Positions 59,388 through 64,000 of a stretch of DNA of 64,000 nt are shown here, piece by piece (within the stretch, counting starts at the first letter, position 1; each line of letters starts with the position of its first letter). The notes under the pieces are model-generated. The model was given only the letters and a program-made list of their open reading frames with translations, was not told the DNA's origin and made no database searches. Source of the DNA: Scedosporium boydii (Eukaryota; Ascomycota; Sordariomycetes; Microascales; Microascaceae); contig NJFT01000089.1 in the NCBI GenBank assembly GCA_002221725.1, positions 83,560 through 147,559 of the forward strand, read 5' to 3'. The translations under genes and the position numbers were made by a program.

Positions 59388-61882
59388 ATGAGCGAGCGTC
59401 AGGCGAAGCGTGTCCGGCGGGCGTGCCTAAACTGCAGGTATTCTCTGGTCCCAGCAATCTTATAAGGAGATCTGCTCTTTCTCTTCCTTTTATGTTTTTG
59501 GCTTCCCATATATGTCTTTGCCATTCTCAGTCTGCAATAAGCACTTTATTAGGCCACAATGAGTGCATAGGCTAATGTAATGCAATATTTGATTCTTGTT
59601 AGGCGTAAGAAAACACGCTGTTCTGGAGAGCGGCCCGTTTGTGCTTTCTGCGCTAGACTCCAGCAAGTCTGTCAATATGACGACGGCTTCTTCTTCTTCC
59701 CCACAGAAGATGCGGTACTCGAAATCGAGAACGCACAACCTCGCGTTCCCACCCCGAATACCGCGGATGTGATTGTAAGAGATCTGGCATCCCCATTTTC
59801 TTATGATGTGTCCCTATCCTCTGACTCTGACCCGCACGCTGACCCCTTGACTGAAGGCACAAACTCTTGTTGCAAGAGTGGCAACGATCGAATCCCAGTT
59901 GAGCATGATGGACCCTATAAGGTTAGTTCATGACCCGAGCTATTTATCGTCCCCTTGCAGGCCGCCTGATAGTGTATGCTAGCAGTGCTATCCCCTCATA
60001 TTTCAATGACTCGGAACACCATTCGTCCGCGCTGAACGTACTCATTTCTCAAGGCTACCCTTCAACTTCCCAATCATCCCAATCATCAGATCCAGTCAGA
60101 TTCAGTACCCTACCTGAACCAGCTGTAGTTGAGTCTTTGGTCGATACGTATTTCCGGTACTGTCACTGTCAACCCTACTGTTATTTCCAGGAAGCCAACT
60201 TCCGCCATCGCCTCTCCAAGAATGCTCTTCCTCATTGGTTATTGCTTGCCGTCATTGCGACCGCTGCCGGGTTCTCCGACGATGAGGTCTTCCAGGGGAG
60301 ACAAACTGAAGCTTCGGACTGCTTCGCCTCATTCGCCTGGAAGGAAATCAATGACAGGATGTTTCAGGAAGAGGACTTCATGACTATCCACACGGTGCAA
60401 GCGGTAAATATGCTTGCAGTCATTGATTTTTCCGGTAAGGCCGTCATGATTTCCAAGAACAACTTAATATTACTCTTCTCCCATTTACCGATGTACTGTC
60501 AGTCATGACCTGACAATAGACCCGTCACGGGCGAAACAGCAGGAAGATACAAACAGTCGTGGGTCAAGATCGGCCTCTCGGTCCGCTATGCTCAAGCCTT
60601 GGATCTTCTTTCAGAACCGGATTCAACCCTACCCATGTTGACTCAAGAGGAACATCGGAAAACTGCGTGGTCGGTATATTTGCTTGACAGGATAGTTTCC
60701 TGCAGCCCGGAGCGCACACCCACTTTACAAGATGCCGATTGCACACTAAGTCTACCCGTGGAACCCGAATACCTGGGCGGCGCCGGCATCGAAAGAGTCA
60801 CGCTCACGCGCTTGGTGGAAAATCCCGAATGTGCCGGAAACCTGGGGTATTCGGGCGTTTTATGCATTATTACCTCAGCGCTCGGTCGGATCCAAAGGTG
60901 CTGGCTACGGCGGTCGGTCCGGCCAGGCGCTCACCTCCCCTGGAATTCGCGTAGCGAGTTTGCTTCCATCTACAGCACCCTCCTGACTTGCGAATCTTGC
61001 CTCACAGGAAGCTTAACTGATTTTAACGCAGCTCTTGATAGTGAAATTGCCAACGCGGTTGACGAAACCCAGATAGATCCTGCATTGGGGTTTCTGTGCA
61101 TCTCGCACGTACTCTACTTTCTCAGCCAATGTCTACTTCATCATCCCTTCCTGATCCGCCATCACCTACAGTCAGCCAAGGCGCCGATTCCTCCGAGCTT
61201 CCTTCGACGTGCGCTCACAACGTGCCATGAGAATGCTACCGGATTATCACGGCTACTACAGACTATCCTGAAGCGACGGTTGTGCGTTTCCAGCTTCATT
61301 GGCTATTGCGCAGTCGTTGCTGGCAGCACTCACCGTCTATTTGAAAGCCACGACGACTTGGCTATACAGGAGTCGTCCCGGAATATGTACAAGGAAGCAT
61401 TAAACTTCCTTTACCAAGCACCGGGACGCTGGCGGCACTATCCGCGCCTGGTGAGTCGCTCAGCCATATTTATCAGTGTATCAAGACGTGACCCGAAAAC
61501 TCTTGTAATTGCTGATCTATTCCCGCCTTCCTCTTCCAACCTCTCATAGGCCCGAGCCCTTGCAGAGTTCAAACCTGACCCGGCGGCCACATCAGATATG
61601 GTCTGTCCTTCACTCTATACCAGCATTTCCCCTCATCCGGATGCGGAGGCAATATGGAGGCTCCTCGACTACGGCAGGCTGTCCGAGCAGGGGAGGGAGT
61701 CGACGGGAGCCAATTACGTTTCTGTGCCAACGCACAATCTTGTTCCGCAGGAATGGACGCCTACTTTTCAGACACCGTTGCCGAATTTCGACATGACAGG
61801 CTATGGAAACGAATTATTAGGCGTAAACCTGGATGGACTGCTATCTGTAGGAGCGGCAGCGGAGGGGGATACGTCAATATAG
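59388..61882 (+). CDS. Zn2Cys6 fungal transcription factor
   Basis: Start ATG at 59388 (MSERQAKRVRRACLNC). Intron 59438-59602 splits the zinc cluster, which after joining is C-x2-C-x6-C-x6-C-x2-C-x6-C (CLNC, RRKKTRC, SGERPVCAFC, ARLQQVC), complete. The middle homology domain (Fungal_trans) is seen in VESLVDTYFRYCHCQPYCYF, HWLLLAVIATAAGFSDDEV and, across intron 60435-60539, QSWVKIGLSVRYAQALDLL, then HRKTAWSVYLLDRIVSC. The last intron is 61451-61549 (GTGAGT to TAG); the protein ends at 61882. The join between the exon ending near 59921 and the exon open from about 59960 cannot be made in phase with usual splice sites and a normal intron length, so that junction is unresolved (unusual intron or one frameshift). 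It probably regulates genes outside the window; no metabolic cluster is visible. Confidence 0.8.
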
Positions 61883-64000
61883 CAGCACCTCTGCCTTTTC
61901 AAGTGGCCGAGTATAGCTCGGGGAAACACCGACTGCGCTCATTCTTTGGAGGCTCACGCGCGTTTCACAGACTCGAAAGTCACTGGTTTCGGTGGCTCCC
62001 GAGTATCGGGTTACATTTCGTTTGGTTAGTATTAACTAAATTGGTTCTGAAAACGCTAGGATAAACTGCACTCTATGTAAGCAGTCTAACCATGTATATA
62101 TTACGAGCACGCATAACTCTCCGCTCCCTTTTTATATACAATACAATACTTAGAATTTTAGCAGTGGTAGTCGTTGCGTTTGACCACAGGTAAGCCACAC
62201 GATATATCAGGCTGTCCAGGTGCCTACCCAGAACTAGACCCAACTACAGCCATAGGGAAGTTACAACACACCAACGCAGGCCGCACTCCAACAGCAACAA
62301 TACTAAAATTATAGTGCTTTACCCCCTCAGCAGCCAAGTAAGTAGCACTATTCTTATCAACAACCCCAGAAATACCAAGCCCAATCGACTGTGCTGCAGA
62401 CACCACAGCTATATGCATATACCTAGGCGCAGCCGAAGAGACCCTGGCAGCGGAATGTCCGAGCTGGCATCTTGTTCGCAGATGGAACCGCGGTTGAGAG
62501 CGCTACTGACTTTCTAGTGGGCCGGTCAACATGTCCTAGCAACTGAGAGAGTTATCAACGTTCAGTACCAGTCTATAGGAGTATGGAAAAGGGCCGGCAG
62601 AGAGCGACGCAGCTTCAGTTATCGGCTATTCCGCAGGTAGTTTGTCGGAGCCGAGCAGCACAACCCAACAACACAAACGGGTCTGTACTGCCCTCTCACA
62701 AGGATAACTGACAGTGTCCGGAAGCCACACCACAGATAAGAAATGGCCCAATGGCCATTGGGTGGTCATAATGGTCAAGAAGGACGTCGGGAAGTCAATG
62801 ATCAGTCGGAATCTGCATCGGGAAACATCACATCCAAAGAAGAAAGAAGAAAAATAAAGATAGAAAAGAAGTAGTATTAAGAAGAAGATCAGTGAAAGAA
62901 TGACTTCTGCAGCACCTCTTAGGCCGCCAGGAAACGGCCAATTGCTCTCTACTGCAATGCCGCCCTTCGCCTTCTTCTGCGCTGCTCTTCTTGCCTAAGA
63001 TGTATTCTATGAAAATGGGGGGCCGTCATTGCCTTTTATGTGTAAGTGAAGGTCGGGTGTTTTCCACTTCCGGCTTCCGTGGCGGCACCGATCTGCAATG
63101 TGGGGCCGCCGCCGCCAGTCGCCCTACGCACCAACACAATAGCCTCATCTATATTTCAGCTGCCCAAGGTATTTCGGTGTCCACTACTCCGGAATTCCAT
63201 TTTGGGCGAGAATATAACCTGCTTGGCTTCGGAATGCTTCAATTCCACTTGTCTGTCCATGATTGGCCACGAGCTTTTGGAGATATGTTGTCGAGGGGCA
63301 AAGCCAGGCAGACGAGGTGCTGGTTGAGGATGAAGCACGCGACAGGCCAAGATCTGAGGATCCCGCTTCAACCACTAAAGCGGACCAAATATATATCGGA
63401 GCCTGGACCAAGTGGCTGCGGCCACCCAGAAGAACATGACTTGTCGGAATCGGCCACGCCCCTAGCCTGCCGCCATTGGCGGCAACCGACAAAACAGCCC
63501 ACACCAGAGGAATGAACCTCGGAGGCGTTATCGGTAAAAACGTCAAGACCAAAGCAGGGCCCGAAGTGAGACCGAGCGAACGACTATGAAGGGGCCGAGA
63601 TGGACATGGTTATCCGTCGTTGAGAAGTCGCGGGTGACGTTCTGAAGATGTTTTTTAAAACGAGAGCTGTCCGGCGAGCAGGGAATCCGAGATGGTGTGA
63701 GAAGATGGCGTGGCAGCCAGGCCTATCACACTGAGTCTCTGCAACAAACCGACCATTGAACCTAGCAACTTGATTGTCCTCCACAAATTTGCAGGCAATC
63801 ACTTCCCTTCAGCATTGCGCGAAAGACCGTCCTTCCAGCATTTACGTTTCGAGGTCTTGGAGTCCCGCGGCATATCGCGGAGAAAAGGTCAACCGAAGGC
63901 CCGCCAGCCACCTGCAAATGAAAAGGAAAAGAAATGAAACCGGAAAACGAAGAGAACGCCATCTTTAAACACTGGAGTGCTGAAGACGTCCAGAGGGGTC
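61883..64000. other. gene-poor right end, no supported gene
   Basis: About 2.1 kb. A 16-base palindrome (CCCAATGGCCATTGGG) lies at about 62747-62762. Open frames at 62991-63515 (plus) and 63184-63552 (minus) overlap each other and carry no motif. An R/K-rich purine tract at about 62835-62890 looks non-coding. Confidence 0.45.

Noticed and set aside
62991..63552. Overlapping plus and minus frames of 122-174 codons
   Set aside because: The two frames shadow each other and neither shows a recognised motif or splice structure.

Overview
The window reads as nuclear DNA of a filamentous ascomycete (Pezizomycotina). Genes carry short introns of about 48-125 nt with GTRAGT-like donors, CTAAC/CTAAT branch sites and YAG (a few AAG) acceptors. 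The protein families seen are almost all filamentous-fungal: Zn2Cys6 and C2H2 regulators, Clr5, 2EXR, DUF6590, DUF7580, DUF7025-AAA and NACHT-WD40. No operons, phage or CRISPR features are seen. The genus cannot be told from the sequence alone. Gene density is low, decayed genes are common and core housekeeping genes are nearly absent, which suits an accessory or subtelomere-like region.

The centre of interest is 8.2-24.7 kb, where five uninterrupted or nearly uninterrupted genes look like a fungal cell-death/immunity island. In order they are: (i) a minus-strand C2H2-type (acuF-like) protein whose last exons encode a DUF6590 domain (8184-11499); (ii) a plus-strand DUF7580-subtilisin protease with a complete Asp/His/Ser triad (12075-15363); (iii) a tail-to-tail partner of 281 aa that I read as a fungal gasdermin-like pore-forming protein with a short acidic C-tail (15436-16281, minus); (iv) a CorA-like two-transmembrane protein lacking the GMN signature (17034-18508, minus); (v) a 1881-aa NOD-like receptor with the architecture RelA/SpoT nucleotidyltransferase - NACHT - WD40 (18945-24724, plus). 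In Podospora anserina the gasdermin HET-Q1 is cut and activated by the subtilisin-like protease of the linked het-Q2 gene. The protease/gasdermin pair here has the same layout, next to an NLR whose N-terminal effector resembles an alarmone synthetase.

To the right are remnants of a WD40-like gene and of a sugar transporter (24.9-26.5 kb), a sulfatase broken by three one-base homopolymer insertions (27.1-29.1 kb), a Rho-family GTPase with a CAAX box but no switch-II glutamine (30.2-31.2 kb), a two-exon protein with an MIT-like N-terminus (32.3-33.5 kb) and a small possible PD-(D/E)XK-like protein (34.9-35.5 kb). From 35.5 to 43.9 kb there are mostly intergenic DNA and decayed genes, plus a perfect 28-bp hairpin at 36.26 kb. 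Intact genes resume at 43.9 kb: a mercuric reductase/dihydrolipoamide dehydrogenase-like flavoprotein, a crotonase, a 2EXR protein, a fragment of an adenylation domain, a Clr5-TPR protein, a DUF7025-AAA ATPase and a Zn2Cys6 transcription factor. The left 8 kb and the right 2 kb hold no intact gene that I can support.

Exon structures were worked out by hand from splice signals and frame continuity. Family calls rest on motif recognition, not on database searches.
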